A stretch of 64,000 bases of DNA from Lentzea albida (GCF_900111005.1 NZ_FOFV01000002.1:620001-684000), one strand, 5' to 3'; shown: positions 40,197-50,354, counted from the stretch's first letter. Numbers and translations: made by a program. The notes: generated from the sequence alone by a model not told the origin.

Positions 40197-40218
40197 TGTC
40201 GGTGCTCCCGCTTAGGGT
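40197..40218 (+). promoter_or_regulatory. PafBC-type DNA-damage promoter (SBP-VWA operon), best match
   Basis: TGTCGGTG at 40197-40204, 8 bases, then TAGGGT at 40213-40218: every defined position of TGTCRGTG-N8-TAnnnT is satisfied. GGGGAGGA precedes ATG 40240 at normal ribosome-binding distance. Confidence 0.82.
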
Positions 40219-40239
40219 GCCTGGTGGGGAGGACGCCGG

Positions 40240-42042
40240 ATGGAGGACGTCGACCAGCGCCGGTCGAGCACAGCACCCCGGTACGCGGGCGCCCTCATGC
40301 TGGCCGCGGTCGCCGGGCACCTGCTGTCCGAGACGGCCACGGGCGCGCTCACGACGTGGCAGTCGTGGGTGCTCTACGGCCTCGGCGCGGGTCTGCTGGT
40401 GCTGTCGGCGTCCGCGATCGAGCGGCTGAACCAGCTGGCCAAGCGCATCCGGTTGCGCTGGGTCGTGTTCACGGCGGTGCTCGCCGCCGCCGCGGTGCTG
40501 GTGGCGTTCGCGGGCCCGCCGCTCGTCGCGTACGGGCGGGTGCTGGTCCTCGGCTGTCCCCAGCCGACGGAGGTGCGGGTGCTGACGTCGCAGGACGCCG
40601 AGCCCGCGATCAGCGAGGTGGCGCGGAGGTTCGAGCTGCACACGGCGGCGGAGAACCACGGGTGCCGCACGGCGCGGCTGTACGTGTTCTCGGCGCCGGG
40701 CGACCAGGGCGCGATCGCGTTGCGGTCCTCGTGGTCGGCGAAGGAGCTGCGGGAGATCGGGCCGCACCCGGACGTGTGGCTGCCCGACTCGATCGCGGAG
40801 GCGAACGAGGTGGTGCGCCGCACGAGAGGCGTCGGTTCGGCGGTGCGCGTCGAACCGGGCGAGTCGGTCGCGTTCTCCCCCGTCGTGCTCGGCGTGCCCC
40901 CGCGGATCGCGAAGGACGTCGTCTCGAGCACCCCGGAGACCTGGGGTGAGCTGCTGACGAAGGTCGGCCGCACCGGCACCCCGATCGGCAGGCCGAACCC
41001 GCTGCTGACGGCGGCCGGCGGGCTCGCCACGGCGGCGTTGTACGAGACGCTCGACCCCGCCGTCGTGGAGCGCGGCGTCGAGGAGGCCGACCGGCCGCGG
41101 CCCGGCGCGGCGATGATCACGACCGAGCAGGTGGTGCTGCGGCACAACAAGACCGCCTGCGCGCAGAAGCCGTGCCTCACCGCTCTGTACCCATCGGACA
41201 CCTACCGAGCCGACTACCCGCTGAACCTCGTCGAGTGGGAGGCCCAGGACGTGCGCAACCACGCCGCCCGCGAGCCCGCGAAGGCGTTCCGGGCGTGGCT
41301 CGGCACGCAGGAGGGCCGGGCGGCGCTCAACGCCACCGGGCTGCGTCCGGCCGGGCAGGCCGCGGGAGCGGAGTTCCGCGAGGAGTTCGGGGTGCGGGCG
41401 GGTCTCGCGCTCGACCGCGAGGAGGCGGCACCGGACGACGCGGCGCAGGCCGAGTTCGAGAAGAACTACGAGCAGGCCAAGAGGGACGGCCGCGTCTGGC
41501 TCACCCTCGACGCGTCCGGGTCGATGGCCGAGCTGTCGCCGACCGGGGAGACGCGGTTCGCCGTCGCGGTCAACGGCGTCGGCAAGGCCCTCACGCAGAT
41601 GGGTCCCGAGGACACGTACGGCCTGTCGGTGTTCCGCGACACCGAGGTCCGGCAGCTCGTCCCCCTCGGCCGGCGGGACAAGGAGGCCGCGGCCGCCGCG
41701 CTGAGCACCGTCACGCCGGCCGGGGGCACGCCGCTGCACCAGGCCGTCCTCGACAGCCTCGACCGGGTCGGCGCCGGCGACGCGGACCACGTCAGCGCGG
41801 TGATCGCGCTGACCGACGGCGAGGACACGACGAGCCCGCAGACCCGGCAGGACGTCGTGGACGCGGTGCGACGCAAGGGGGTCCGCGTGTTCGTGATCGC
41901 CGTCGGCGACGCGAGCTGCGCGACGCACGCGCTGACCACGATCACGGACGCGTCGGGCGGCGAGTGCCGCGACTCGACGACGGACACGCTCGGGGACGAC
42001 CTGGCGGAACTGTTCCGCCGGGTGTGGGGAGGTTCCGGATGA
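40240..42042 (+). CDS. Membrane protein with solute-binding-like and VWA domains
   Basis: 600 residues from ATG 40240. Three membrane segments occupy residues about 14-100 (AGALMLAAVAGHLL, WVLYGLGAGLLVLSAS, WVVFTAVLAAAAVLVAFAG). Next comes an extracytoplasmic type 2 periplasmic-binding-like domain (about 105-390) with Cys in VLGCPQP and NHGCRTARLYV. The C-terminal VWA domain has the MIDAS motif DASGS at Asp424, GGTPLHQ and ALTDGEDTT. An SBP fused to VWA on the cell surface could sense a ligand and bind a partner. The gene is transcribed from a strong DNA-damage-type promoter and is coupled (ATGA) to a second SBP gene. Function unknown. Confidence 0.87.
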   Translation: MEDVDQRRSSTAPRYAGALMLAAVAGHLLSETATGALTTWQSWVLYGLGAGLLVLSASAIERLNQLAKRIRLRWVVFTAVLAAAAVLVAFAGPPLVAYGRVLVLGCPQPTEVRVLTSQDAEPAISEVARRFELHTAAENHGCRTARLYVFSAPGDQGAIALRSSWSAKELREIGPHPDVWLPDSIAEANEVVRRTRGVGSAVRVEPGESVAFSPVVLGVPPRIAKDVVSSTPETWGELLTKVGRTGTPIGRPNPLLTAAGGLATAALYETLDPAVVERGVEEADRPRPGAAMITTEQVVLRHNKTACAQKPCLTALYPSDTYRADYPLNLVEWEAQDVRNHAAREPAKAFRAWLGTQEGRAALNATGLRPAGQAAGAEFREEFGVRAGLALDREEAAPDDAAQAEFEKNYEQAKRDGRVWLTLDASGSMAELSPTGETRFAVAVNGVGKALTQMGPEDTYGLSVFRDTEVRQLVPLGRRDKEAAAAALSTVTPAGGTPLHQAVLDSLDRVGAGDADHVSAVIALTDGEDTTSPQTRQDVVDAVRRKGVRVFVIAVGDASCATHALTTITDASGGECRDSTTDTLGDDLAELFRRVWGGSG

Positions 42043-43364
42043 GGTGGCTGCGGCGCACCTGGGCGGCCCTGCCCAGACTCGGCCCGCCGGGTGTCGTGTG
42101 GGCGAACCGCTCGTGGCTCGCGATGGGCGTGGCCGTCGGGATCGTGCTGACGATCCTGTTCACGAACGGCGTGCAGCCCCTCTTCCGCGAGTCGACCGAG
42201 TGGGAGAAGGGCAAGCTCGTCGTGCTCAGCGGCCGCGACCAGAGCGACGGCGGCCAGCGGCGCGCGTTGATCAACCAGTGGAACGCCGAGCACCCGGACC
42301 AGCCGGCCGAGATCGTCGAACTGCCGGACGAGGCGGACGGCCAGCGCAGCGAGATGGTCGCGCGGGCCCGGGAGAAGGCCGACAACGTCGACGTCTTCAA
42401 CCTCGACGTCACCTGGACCGCCGAGTTCGCCCAGTCCGGCCACCTGCGCCCGTTGTCCGGTGTGGACACGAGCGGCTTCCTGCGCCGCCCGCTGGAGAGC
42501 TGCCGCTACCAGGGCGTGCTGTGGGCGCTGCCGTTCAACACGGACGCGGGCCTGCTGTTCTACCGCAAGGACCTGGTGCAGGAGGACCCGCTCGACCTGG
42601 ACGACATCACCACCACCGCCACCCGAGCGCTGCGGGCCGGGCAGGACGCCCGCCTCGCCGCCGGCTACGCGGGCCAGTTCGCCGACTACGAGGGCCTCAC
42701 CGTCAACGCCCTGGAACTGATCTGGGCGGAGAAGGGCGACGTGGTCGACGAGAGCGGCAAGGTCGTGATCGACTCCGAACGGACCCGCCGCGCCCTGCGC
42801 TGGCTCGCCGACGGCCTCAAGGGCGACAAACCCGTGGTGCTGCCCGAGTCCCGCTCCCAGACCGAACCGCTCACCACCCAGGCGTTCCGCGACGGCAAGA
42901 TCGCCTACATGCGCAACTGGCCGGTCGCCCACCGCGTCCTGCAGGGCAACCAGGGCGAGTCGGCGGGCCGTCCCCGCATCGACTTCGGCGTCACCGGGCT
43001 GACCGGCCCGAGCGTCCTCGGCGGCCAGAACCTCGCGATCTCCGCGAAGTCCACCAAACCGCGCGCCGCCCAGGCCCTCATCGAGTTCCTGACCGGCCCG
43101 CGCAGCCAGCAGCTCCTCTTCGAACGAGGCGGTCTCGCCGCCACCCGCGGCATCGTCTACCAGGACAGCCGGGTCGCCACCGAACACCCGTACTCCAGCA
43201 CCCTGCTGGACGCGATCGAGGACGCCCGGCTGCGCCCGGTCACCCCGTACTACTCGCGTTTCAGCGACGAGTTCCGCACGATCATCCGGTACGCGCTCGA
43301 CCACGACGGCGCTTTACCGGACAACGCCGAGGAGTCGCTCACCAACGCACTTCAGGGCCGTTGA
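42039..43364 (+). CDS. Membrane-tethered extracellular solute-binding protein (family 1)
   Basis: 441 residues; ATG 42039 overlaps the preceding stop (ATGA). Instead of a lipobox it has a cytoplasmic basic head and one membrane helix (SWLAMGVAVGIVLTILF, about residues 26-44). The rest is a maltose-binding-type SBP: KLVVLSGRDQSDGGQRRALINQWN, DVFNLDVTWTAEFAQSGHL, LPFNTDAGLLFYRKDLV, MRNWPVAHRVL, and AKSTKPRAAQALIEFLTGP (each shown within the 20-residue limit apart from the first, which is KLVVLSGRDQ then GGQRRALINQWN). No ABC permease or ATPase is nearby, so it is more likely a sensor or scaffold for the SBP-VWA partner than a transporter subunit. DNA-damage control is inferred from the upstream promoter. 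Confidence 0.86.
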   Translation: MRWLRRTWAALPRLGPPGVVWANRSWLAMGVAVGIVLTILFTNGVQPLFRESTEWEKGKLVVLSGRDQSDGGQRRALINQWNAEHPDQPAEIVELPDEADGQRSEMVARAREKADNVDVFNLDVTWTAEFAQSGHLRPLSGVDTSGFLRRPLESCRYQGVLWALPFNTDAGLLFYRKDLVQEDPLDLDDITTTATRALRAGQDARLAAGYAGQFADYEGLTVNALELIWAEKGDVVDESGKVVIDSERTRRALRWLADGLKGDKPVVLPESRSQTEPLTTQAFRDGKIAYMRNWPVAHRVLQGNQGESAGRPRIDFGVTGLTGPSVLGGQNLAISAKSTKPRAAQALIEFLTGPRSQQLLFERGGLAATRGIVYQDSRVATEHPYSSTLLDAIEDARLRPVTPYYSRFSDEFRTIIRYALDHDGALPDNAEESLTNALQGR

Positions 43365-43411
43365 TCCGGGCGCAGCACGAAGTCGTGGGTGAGCGCGCGA
43401 ACGCGCCGCGG

Positions 43412-43710
43412 TGGTCCTGACGGCACCGGCGGGAATCGCCCCTCCAGCGCGCTGTCGCGCTCACCCTGCGAACCGCAGACCGCCGAGCGGACCGTCCGCG
43501 GCCAGCCCAGGGGTCTGCGCCGGGAATGACCACGCGGAACTCGTAGCGGCTCTCGCGCCTGGCCGACCGGCCGGAGAAGCGCGGGCCCCCTGCCGAGAAC
43601 CAGGTCTCGCGCACGGGCTGGACCTGGTCGTCGACGGCCTCTCGCCGGACGACCTGCGGGCGTTGCGCCGGATCTCCGACACGGTGCTCGCCCGCATCGA
43701 CCGCCGGTGA
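43412..43710 (+). pseudogene. Decayed MarR-family regulator gene
   Basis: Two frames carry pieces of one MarR protein. In frame 2, from 43547, RLSRLADRPEKRG reads like the recognition helix and start of the wing, preceded by an in-frame TAG at 43544. In frame 1, LDLVVDGLSPDDLRALRR and then ISDTVLARIDRR to the TGA at 43708-43710 is a normal MarR C-terminal helix. At least one frameshift and one stop separate them, and the N-terminal half is unrecognisable. It lies between the SBP gene and hemH. Confidence 0.62.
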
Positions 43711-43711
43711 C

Positions 43712-44749
43712 TCAGGTGCGGGCGGGCCTCTTGGCCGGCTCGCAGCACAACGGCGCACAGGGCGCACCGTTCACCGTGCAGCCCGCCGACGTGAACGACG
43801 ACAGCTTGCGCACGGGCGCGCCGGAAGTGTGCTCGGCGACCAGTTCGGTCACGAGTTCGGCGAACCGCGGGTCGCCGTTCGGGGTGGCCGCACGGGCGAA
43901 CTCCATGCCCAGCTCGGCGGCACGCTCGCGGGCCTCGGTGTCGAGGTCCCACACCACCTCGAGGTGGTCGGACACGAACCCGATCGGGCAGATGACCACA
44001 CCGGTGACACCCTTGGCGTGCAAGGCGTCGATGTGGTCGACGACGTCCGGTTCCAGCCACGGGATCTGCGGCGGGCCGGACCGCGACTGCCACACCACGT
44101 CGTACTCGGTCACCCCGAGGTCGGCGGCCACGAGACGCGAGGCCTCGACGACCTGGCGCGAGTAGCGGTAGCCGCCCTCCGACGGCGGACCGGCGGCCTT
44201 GTCGGCGGACACCGGCACCGAGTGCGCGGTGAACACGATCCGGTACGGGCCGTTCAGGGACGCCGCCGCCGTGCGGACCGCGTCGGCGAAGGAGGAGATG
44301 AAGAGCGGGTGGTCGAAGAACTGGCGCAGCTTCACCAGTTCGGGGCCACCGGGCACGGCCTGCAGGGCCCGCACGATGTCCTCGTCGTACTGGCGGCAGG
44401 CGGAGTAGCCGCCGTACGCGCTCGTCGGGAACACCAGCGCGCGCTGCACGCCGTCCGCCTTCATCTGGGCGACGGTGTCCTCGACCATCGGGTGCCAGTT
44501 GCGGTTGCCGAAGTAGATCGGCAGTTCGAAACCACGGGCCTTGACGGCCTCGATGGCTTCCAGGTTCAGGCGGTTGATCGGCGACACGCCGCCGAAGTGC
44601 TGGTAGTGGGCCTCGACCTCGTCCAGCCGCTCCGGCGGCACGCCGCGTCCGCGCACCACGTTCTCCAGGAAGGGACGGACGTCCTCAGGACCTTCTGGGC
44701 CGCCGAACGACAGCCAGAGCAGCGCATCGAAACTCACCACTCCATCCAA
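43712..44749 (-). CDS. hemH: Ferrochelatase (coproporphyrin III type) with C-terminal Cys cluster
   Basis: 345 residues from ATG 44749; GTG codons a few residues later are possible alternatives. It inserts ferrous iron into coproporphyrin III (actinobacterial coproporphyrin-dependent haem pathway). Motifs are [18 protein letters not shown] at the N-terminus, [19 protein letters not shown] (metal-site His) and the [12 protein letters not shown] region (catalytic Glu). The C-terminus ends with four Cys in [16 protein letters not shown], consistent with the 2Fe-2S cluster known in actinobacterial ferrochelatases. Third gene of fabG-inhA-hemH, the same order as mycobacterial mabA-inhA-hemZ. Confidence 0.95.
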   Translation of the reverse strand: MDGVVSFDALLWLSFGGPEGPEDVRPFLENVVRGRGVPPERLDEVEAHYQHFGGVSPINRLNLEAIEAVKARGFELPIYFGNRNWHPMVEDTVAQMKADGVQRALVFPTSAYGGYSACRQYDEDIVRALQAVPGGPELVKLRQFFDHPLFISSFADAVRTAAASLNGPYRIVFTAHSVPVSADKAAGPPSEGGYRYSRQVVEASRLVAADLGVTEYDVVWQSRSGPPQIPWLEPDVVDHIDALHAKGVTGVVICPIGFVSDHLEVVWDLDTEARERAAELGMEFARAATPNGDPRFAELVTELVAEHTSGAPVRKLSSFTSAGCTVNGAPCAPLCCEPAKRPART

Positions 44750-44789
44750 TCAGACGCCCGATCGCCTCACATGACGAACGCGTGTGACC

Positions 44790-45557
44790 TCAGAGACCCA
44801 GGAAGTGCACGCCGCCGTCGACGAACACCATCGAGCCGGTGGTGGCCGGGAACCAGTCGGACAGCAGGCCGCACACGGACTTCGCGACCGGCGTCGGGTC
44901 GTCGACGTCCCACGACAGCGGCGCCTTCTCGCCCCACATCTTCTCCAGCTCGCCGAAGCCCGGGATGGACTTCGCGGCCATGGTGCGCACCGGGCCGGCG
45001 GAGATGAGGTTCACGCGGATGCCGTCCGGGCCGAGGTCGCGCGCCATGTAGCGGTTGATCGACTCGAACGCCGCCTTCGCCGCGCCCATCCAGTTGTAGG
45101 CGGGCCACGCCTGGCGGGCGTCGAAGTCGAGGCCGACGACCGACGAGCCGTGCGACAGCAACGGGCGGACGGCCTGCACGAGCGCCTTGTACGAGTACGC
45201 CGAGACGTGCATCGCCACGGAGACGTCCTCCCACGGCGCGTCCATGAACGGCGCGCCGAGGCAGCTCTGCGGGGCGAAGCCGATGGCGTGCACGACGCCG
45301 TCGAGGCCGTCGACGTGCTCACGCACCCGGTCGGCGAGCGTGTCGAGGTGCTCCTGGTTCTGCACGTCGAGCTCCACGACGGGCGCGGGCTTGGGCAGGC
45401 GCTGGGCGATGCGCTGCACGAGGCTCATCCGGCCGAACCCGGTCAGCACGACCTCGGCGCCCTGCTCCTGGGCGACGCGTGCGACGTGGAAGGCGATCGA
45501 CGCGTCGGTGATCACACCGGTGATCAGCAGTCGCTTGCCTTCGAGCAGTCCGGTCAC
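44790..45557 (-). CDS. inhA: Enoyl-ACP reductase (InhA/FabI type)
   Basis: 255 residues from GTG 45557. It reduces trans-2-enoyl-ACP with NADH in fatty-acid elongation (FAS-II). SDR fold: nucleotide-binding GVITDASIAFHVAR near residue 14, VHAIGFAP, the catalytic Tyr-x6-Lys pair in YNWMGAAKAA, SAGPVRTMAAKSIPGF (substrate loop), and the C-terminal GSMVFVDGGVHFLGL. These features match mycobacterial InhA, the isoniazid target, although this organism may not make mycolic acids. It sits 34 bp after fabG and 40 bp before hemH in a conserved operon. Confidence 0.95.
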   Translation of the reverse strand: MTGLLEGKRLLITGVITDASIAFHVARVAQEQGAEVVLTGFGRMSLVQRIAQRLPKPAPVVELDVQNQEHLDTLADRVREHVDGLDGVVHAIGFAPQSCLGAPFMDAPWEDVSVAMHVSAYSYKALVQAVRPLLSHGSSVVGLDFDARQAWPAYNWMGAAKAAFESINRYMARDLGPDGIRVNLISAGPVRTMAAKSIPGFGELEKMWGEKAPLSWDVDDPTPVAKSVCGLLSDWFPATTGSMVFVDGGVHFLGL

Positions 45558-45591
45558 TTGATCCAACCCTTTCGCAGTACGGGGAAAACGT

Positions 45592-46335
<744 letters not shown>

Positions 46336-46404
46336 CTATCGGCTACCGGCAGGTAGACCGGCATCGGCGGAGGCAAGTCACACCCAGCCAGGCATGATCG
46401 GGTG

Positions 46405-48984
46405 ATGCGGGCGTTTCTCGATCAGCTCCGGCGTCACGTGGACGGTGACGTGCTGGACGACCCGGCGAGCCGGGCCCTGTACTCGGCGGACGCGTCGAAC
46501 TACCGCCACGTGCCGCGGGTGGTCGTCCGTCCACGCACGACGGACGCCGTGGTCGCGGCCGTCGGGCTGGCCGCGGAACACCGCGTGCCGATCACCAGCC
46601 GCGGCGCGGGGACGTCCATCGCGGGCAACGCGTGCGGCACCGGCCTGGTGATCGACTTCAGCCGGTACCTGACCGCGTTCGAGATCTCCGGCGACCGGGC
46701 GTTCGCGCAGCCGGGCGCGGTGCTCGACAAGATCAACGCGGCGGCCGGCCCGTACCTGTTCGGGCCGGACCCGTCGACGCACTCGCGCTGCACCATCGGC
46801 GGGATGATCGGCAACAACGCGTGCGGCGCGCACTCGGTGAAGTGGGGCAAGACCAGCGAGAACGTCGCGAACCTCCAGGTCCTGACCGTCGACGGCCGCA
46901 CGTTCGACACCACGAGTCCCCCGCCGCTGGCGCTCCCCCCGCACGACCCGGCGTGGTTCCCGCAGCTCGGCCGCCGGGTCAGCGGGTACGCGCTGGACGC
47001 CCCGACGCTGACCCAGCAGCTGGTCGGCACCGAGGGCACGTGCGTGGTCCTGCTGGGCGCCGAACTGAAGCTCGTGCGCAGGCCGGAACGCCGGATCCTC
47101 GTCGTGCTCGGCTTCGCGGACACCTACGAGGCCGCCGACCAGGTCACCCAGATCGAGGGCGCGCTCGCGATCGAGGGCCTGAACGAGTCGCTGGTGCACG
47201 GCGTGAAGACCCGTCCCGACCTGCCGGAAGGCCGCAGCTGGCTGTTCGTCGAGGTCGAGGACCACCCCGAACGCGTCGCCCGGCTCACGAAGAACTCCCT
47301 GGTCATCCACGACCCCGTGCACCAGCGGGCGCTGTGGCGGATCCGCGAGGACGGCGCCGGTCTCGCCACGCGCATGGCCGACGGCAGCGAGGCCTGGTCG
47401 GGCTGGGAGGACGCGGCCGTCCCGCCGGAGCGCCTCGGCACCTACCTGCGGGAGTTCGACCAGCTGCTGACCCGCTACGGACGCCGTGGCATCACCTACG
47501 GCCACTACGGCGAGGGCTGCATCCACGTCCGCATCGACTTCGACCTGGCGAGCGGCTACCGCGAGTTCCTGCAGGACGCCGCCGACCTGGTCGTGAGCCA
47601 CGGCGGCAGCCTGTCGGGCGAGCACGGCGACGGCCAGGCGCGATCCGAACTGCTCAGCCGGATGTACCCGCCCGAGGCGATCCAGGCGTTCCGGGAGTTC
47701 AAGCACGCCTTCGACCCTCAGAACCTGCTCAACCCCGGCCGGATCGTCGAGCCGCTCAAACTCGACGACGACCTGCGGGTCCTCGTCGCGCCGCCGAAGA
47801 TCCCGACCCGCGCGGAGTTCGCGAGTGACACGCGCCGGTGCGTCGGCGTCGGCAAGTGCCTGAACACGCACGGCGGCGTGATGTGCCCGAGCTACCGCGT
47901 CACGCGCGAGGAGAAGCACTCCACGCGAGGGCGCGCGCACCTGTTGTTCGAGATGCTCAACGGCGACGTGGTCAAGGGCGGCTGGCGCTCGCCCGAGGTG
48001 GCCGAAGCACTGGACCTGTGCCTGGGCTGCAAGGGCTGCAAGCGCGACTGCCCCGTCGACGTCGACATGGCGAGTTACAAAGCGGAGTTCCTGCACGAGC
48101 ACTACAAACGACGGGTGCGCCCGCGTGCGCACTACGTCATGGGCTGGCTGCCGACATGGCTGAAGTACGGGCTGGTCAACAGGTTCACGGCGAAGCTCGG
48201 CCGGTTCGCCGGCATCACCCCGGAACGCGAGCTGCCGACGCAGACCACCCGCCTGGTGCGCCAGCTGCACCCGCTCGGCACCGGCGACCCGGTGCTGCTG
48301 TTCCCCGACACGTTCACGAACCACTTCGAACCGGGCGTCGGCCTCGACGCCGCGAACGTCCTGGCACACCTCGGAAACCGCGTCGAGGTGCCGTCCGCGA
48401 ACGTCTGCTGTGGACTGACGTGGCACTCGACGGGTCAGTTGGGGAAGGCCCGCCGGGTGGTCGAACGCACGGCACGGGCGTTGCTCCCGTGGACGAGCCA
48501 GGGCGTCCCGGTGATCGGTCTGGAACCGAGCTGCACCGCGTTCCTCCGCGTGGAGGCCCCGAAACTCTCGGACGACCCGGCGGTGCGGGCGCTGGCGAAG
48601 GCCACCCGGACGTTCGCCGAGCACGTCGCCCCGAAGCTCCCGGCCCTGGAAGGCGCACGGGAGGCCGTCGTCCAGACGCACTGCCACCAGTACGCCGAGC
48701 TCGGCTTCGAGCCCGACAAGGCCGCGATGGCGAAGGCGGGCCTGAAGCCGACGGTCGTCGAGGGGTGCTGCGGCCTCGCCGGGAACTTCGGGTTCGAGCG
48801 AGGCCACTACGACGTCTCGATCGCGTGCGCCGAACAAGAGCTGCTGCCGGCGTTGCGCGCCAACGAGGACGCGCTGGTGATCGCGGACGGCTTCAGCTGC
48901 CGCACGCAGATCCGCCACACCACCGACCGCAGGCCCGTGCACCTCGCCAGCGCGCTCGCCGCGCTAATCGCGGTCGAGGACTGA
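46405..48984 (+). CDS. FAD-linked oxidase / Fe-S oxidoreductase fusion (D-lactate dehydrogenase-like)
   Basis: 859 residues from ATG 46405; an adjacent GTG at 46402 is possible. CATGAT ends 6 bases before the ATG. Domains in order: PCMH FAD-binding (SRGAGTSIAGNACGTG, FGPDPSTHSRCTIGGMIGNN), FAD-oxidase C (GYGHYGEG-type ITYGHYGEGCIHVR, SGEHGDGQARSELL), a two-cluster ferredoxin part (CVGVGKCLN...CPSYR and CLGCKGCKRDCPVD), and a C-terminal pair of CCG domains (CCGLTWHSTGQL and CCGLAGNFGFERGH). This GlcD-plus-GlcF-in-one layout oxidises 2-hydroxy acids such as D-lactate or D-2-hydroxyglutarate and passes electrons to the membrane. It is placed beside a carboxylate transporter. Its end overlaps that gene by 21 bp. 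Confidence 0.9.
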   Translation: MRAFLDQLRRHVDGDVLDDPASRALYSADASNYRHVPRVVVRPRTTDAVVAAVGLAAEHRVPITSRGAGTSIAGNACGTGLVIDFSRYLTAFEISGDRAFAQPGAVLDKINAAAGPYLFGPDPSTHSRCTIGGMIGNNACGAHSVKWGKTSENVANLQVLTVDGRTFDTTSPPPLALPPHDPAWFPQLGRRVSGYALDAPTLTQQLVGTEGTCVVLLGAELKLVRRPERRILVVLGFADTYEAADQVTQIEGALAIEGLNESLVHGVKTRPDLPEGRSWLFVEVEDHPERVARLTKNSLVIHDPVHQRALWRIREDGAGLATRMADGSEAWSGWEDAAVPPERLGTYLREFDQLLTRYGRRGITYGHYGEGCIHVRIDFDLASGYREFLQDAADLVVSHGGSLSGEHGDGQARSELLSRMYPPEAIQAFREFKHAFDPQNLLNPGRIVEPLKLDDDLRVLVAPPKIPTRAEFASDTRRCVGVGKCLNTHGGVMCPSYRVTREEKHSTRGRAHLLFEMLNGDVVKGGWRSPEVAEALDLCLGCKGCKRDCPVDVDMASYKAEFLHEHYKRRVRPRAHYVMGWLPTWLKYGLVNRFTAKLGRFAGITPERELPTQTTRLVRQLHPLGTGDPVLLFPDTFTNHFEPGVGLDAANVLAHLGNRVEVPSANVCCGLTWHSTGQLGKARRVVERTARALLPWTSQGVPVIGLEPSCTAFLRVEAPKLSDDPAVRALAKATRTFAEHVAPKLPALEGAREAVVQTHCHQYAELGFEPDKAAMAKAGLKPTVVEGCCGLAGNFGFERGHYDVSIACAEQELLPALRANEDALVIADGFSCRTQIRHTTDRRPVHLASALAALIAVED

Positions 48985-50256
48985 GTCCTTCGACGTCTCC
49001 CGCATGAACCCGTAGACCAACAAGGAGATCAGCACGCACCCGGCGACGTAGTAGAAGAACACCGACTCCATCCCGGCCTGTTTGAACCACAGCGCCACGT
49101 ACTCGGCCGTGCCGCCGAAGATCGCCACGGTCAGCGCGTACGGCAGCCCGACACCGAGCGCCCGGATGTTCGTCGGGAACAGCTCGGCCTTCACGATCGC
49201 GTTGATCGACGTGTACCCGGTCACGATCACCAGGCCGCCCAGCATGAGCAGGAACGCCGGAAGCGCCTCGGACGTCCTCGCGAGCGTCGAGAGCAACGGC
49301 ACGGTGGCGAGCGTGCCCAGCACCCCGAACCCGAGCAGCAACGGCCGCCGCCCGATCCGGTCGGACAGCGCGCCCGCAAGCGGTTGCAGCACCACGAACA
49401 CCAGCAGCGCGGCGAAGTTGATCCAGCTCACCGTCGCCGCGTCGATGTGGCTCGTGTTCACCATGAACTTCTGCAGGTACGTCGTGAACGTGTAGAACGC
49501 GACCGTGCCGCCGAGCGTCAGCCCCACCACGGTCAGGCACTCCTTCGGGTGCTTGAGCAACGCCCGGATGGTGCCGTTCTGCTCACCGCTCCCCTTCTGC
49601 TTCTCGAAGTTCGACGACTCGTCCATCCCGCGCCGCAACCACATCACGACGATCGCCCCGGTCGCCCCGATCACGAACGCGACCCGCCAGCCCCACTCCG
49701 TCATCTCGGCCTTGGACAGGAACTGCTGCAACACGATCTGCACACCCAGCGCCACCAGCTGACCGGCCGTCAGCGTCACGTACTGGAAGCTGGAGTAGAA
49801 CCCGCGGCGAGCGGGCGAGGCCACTTCGGACAGATAGGTGGCCGAGGTCGCGTACTCACCCCCGACCGACAGGCCCTGGAGCAACCGCGCGAGCACCAGC
49901 AGGACCGGCGCCGCCACCCCGATCGACGCGTACGACGGCGTCAGCGCGATGATCAGCGAGCCCGCGGCCATCAGCGTGACGGACAACGTCAGCGCGGCCC
50001 TGCGCCCGCGCCGGTCGGCGTACCGGCCGAGCAGCCAGCCGCCCAGCGGCCGCATGAGGAAGCCGACGGCGAACACGGCGGCGGTGTTGAGCAGCTGCGC
50101 GGTCTGGTCGCCCTTGGGGAAGAACGCGGCCGCGAAGTAGATGCTGAACGCTGTGTAGGCGTACCAGTCGTACCACTCGATGAGGTTGCCGACCGACCCG
50201 CGCAGCACGTTCGCCACCACACGGCGTTCGCTGCTCTTCTCCTGAACGACTGTCAT
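48964..50256 (-). CDS. MFS metabolite/proton symporter (KgtP/ShiA-like carboxylate transporter)
   Basis: 430 residues from ATG 50256; an in-frame start four codons upstream is possible. Twelve hydrophobic segments. The signature GSVGNLIEWYDWYAY in helix 1, RPLGGWLLGRYADRRGRR and RLLQGLSVGGEYATSATYLSE are those of the metabolite:H+ symporter family (KgtP, ProP, ShiA, citrate permeases). Substrates are usually dicarboxylates, tricarboxylates or betaines. The neighbours are a 2-hydroxy-acid oxidase (converging) and a two-component system with a TAXI carboxylate-binding-type lipoprotein (diverging), which supports an organic-acid substrate. Confidence 0.9.
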   Translation of the reverse strand: MTVVQEKSSERRVVANVLRGSVGNLIEWYDWYAYTAFSIYFAAAFFPKGDQTAQLLNTAAVFAVGFLMRPLGGWLLGRYADRRGRRAALTLSVTLMAAGSLIIALTPSYASIGVAAPVLLVLARLLQGLSVGGEYATSATYLSEVASPARRGFYSSFQYVTLTAGQLVALGVQIVLQQFLSKAEMTEWGWRVAFVIGATGAIVVMWLRRGMDESSNFEKQKGSGEQNGTIRALLKHPKECLTVVGLTLGGTVAFYTFTTYLQKFMVNTSHIDAATVSWINFAALLVFVVLQPLAGALSDRIGRRPLLLGFGVLGTLATVPLLSTLARTSEALPAFLLMLGGLVIVTGYTSINAIVKAELFPTNIRALGVGLPYALTVAIFGGTAEYVALWFKQAGMESVFFYYVAGCVLISLLVYGFMRETSKDSVLDRD

Positions 50257-50317
50257 GCCGGACACCATTCCGACGGCCGCGGACCGGTCACAACTCGGGC
50301 CCGGGCATCTTTACAGT

Positions 50318-50327
50318 CGCTTAAGCG
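50318..50327. promoter_or_regulatory. Palindrome CGCTTAAGCG in divergent MFS/two-component promoter region
   Basis: A perfect 10-bp palindrome, 28 bp before the response-regulator ATG, next to TTTACAG (50309-50316) in the 98-bp space between divergent genes. It is a candidate binding site for the OmpR-type regulator encoded next to it. Confidence 0.4.
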
Positions 50328-50354
50328 CCTCGGAACGCCACGGAAACGACCGTC

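Noticed and set aside
42039..43364. Calling the tethered solute-binding protein a sugar ABC transporter component
   Set aside because: There is no permease or ATPase nearby and no lipobox; it is coupled to an SBP-VWA gene instead.
46378..48942. 854-codon minus-strand open frame opposite the FAD/Fe-S oxidoreductase
   Set aside because: The plus strand carries all catalytic and Cys motifs; the antisense frame is Arg/Val/Ala-rich filler produced by high GC3.
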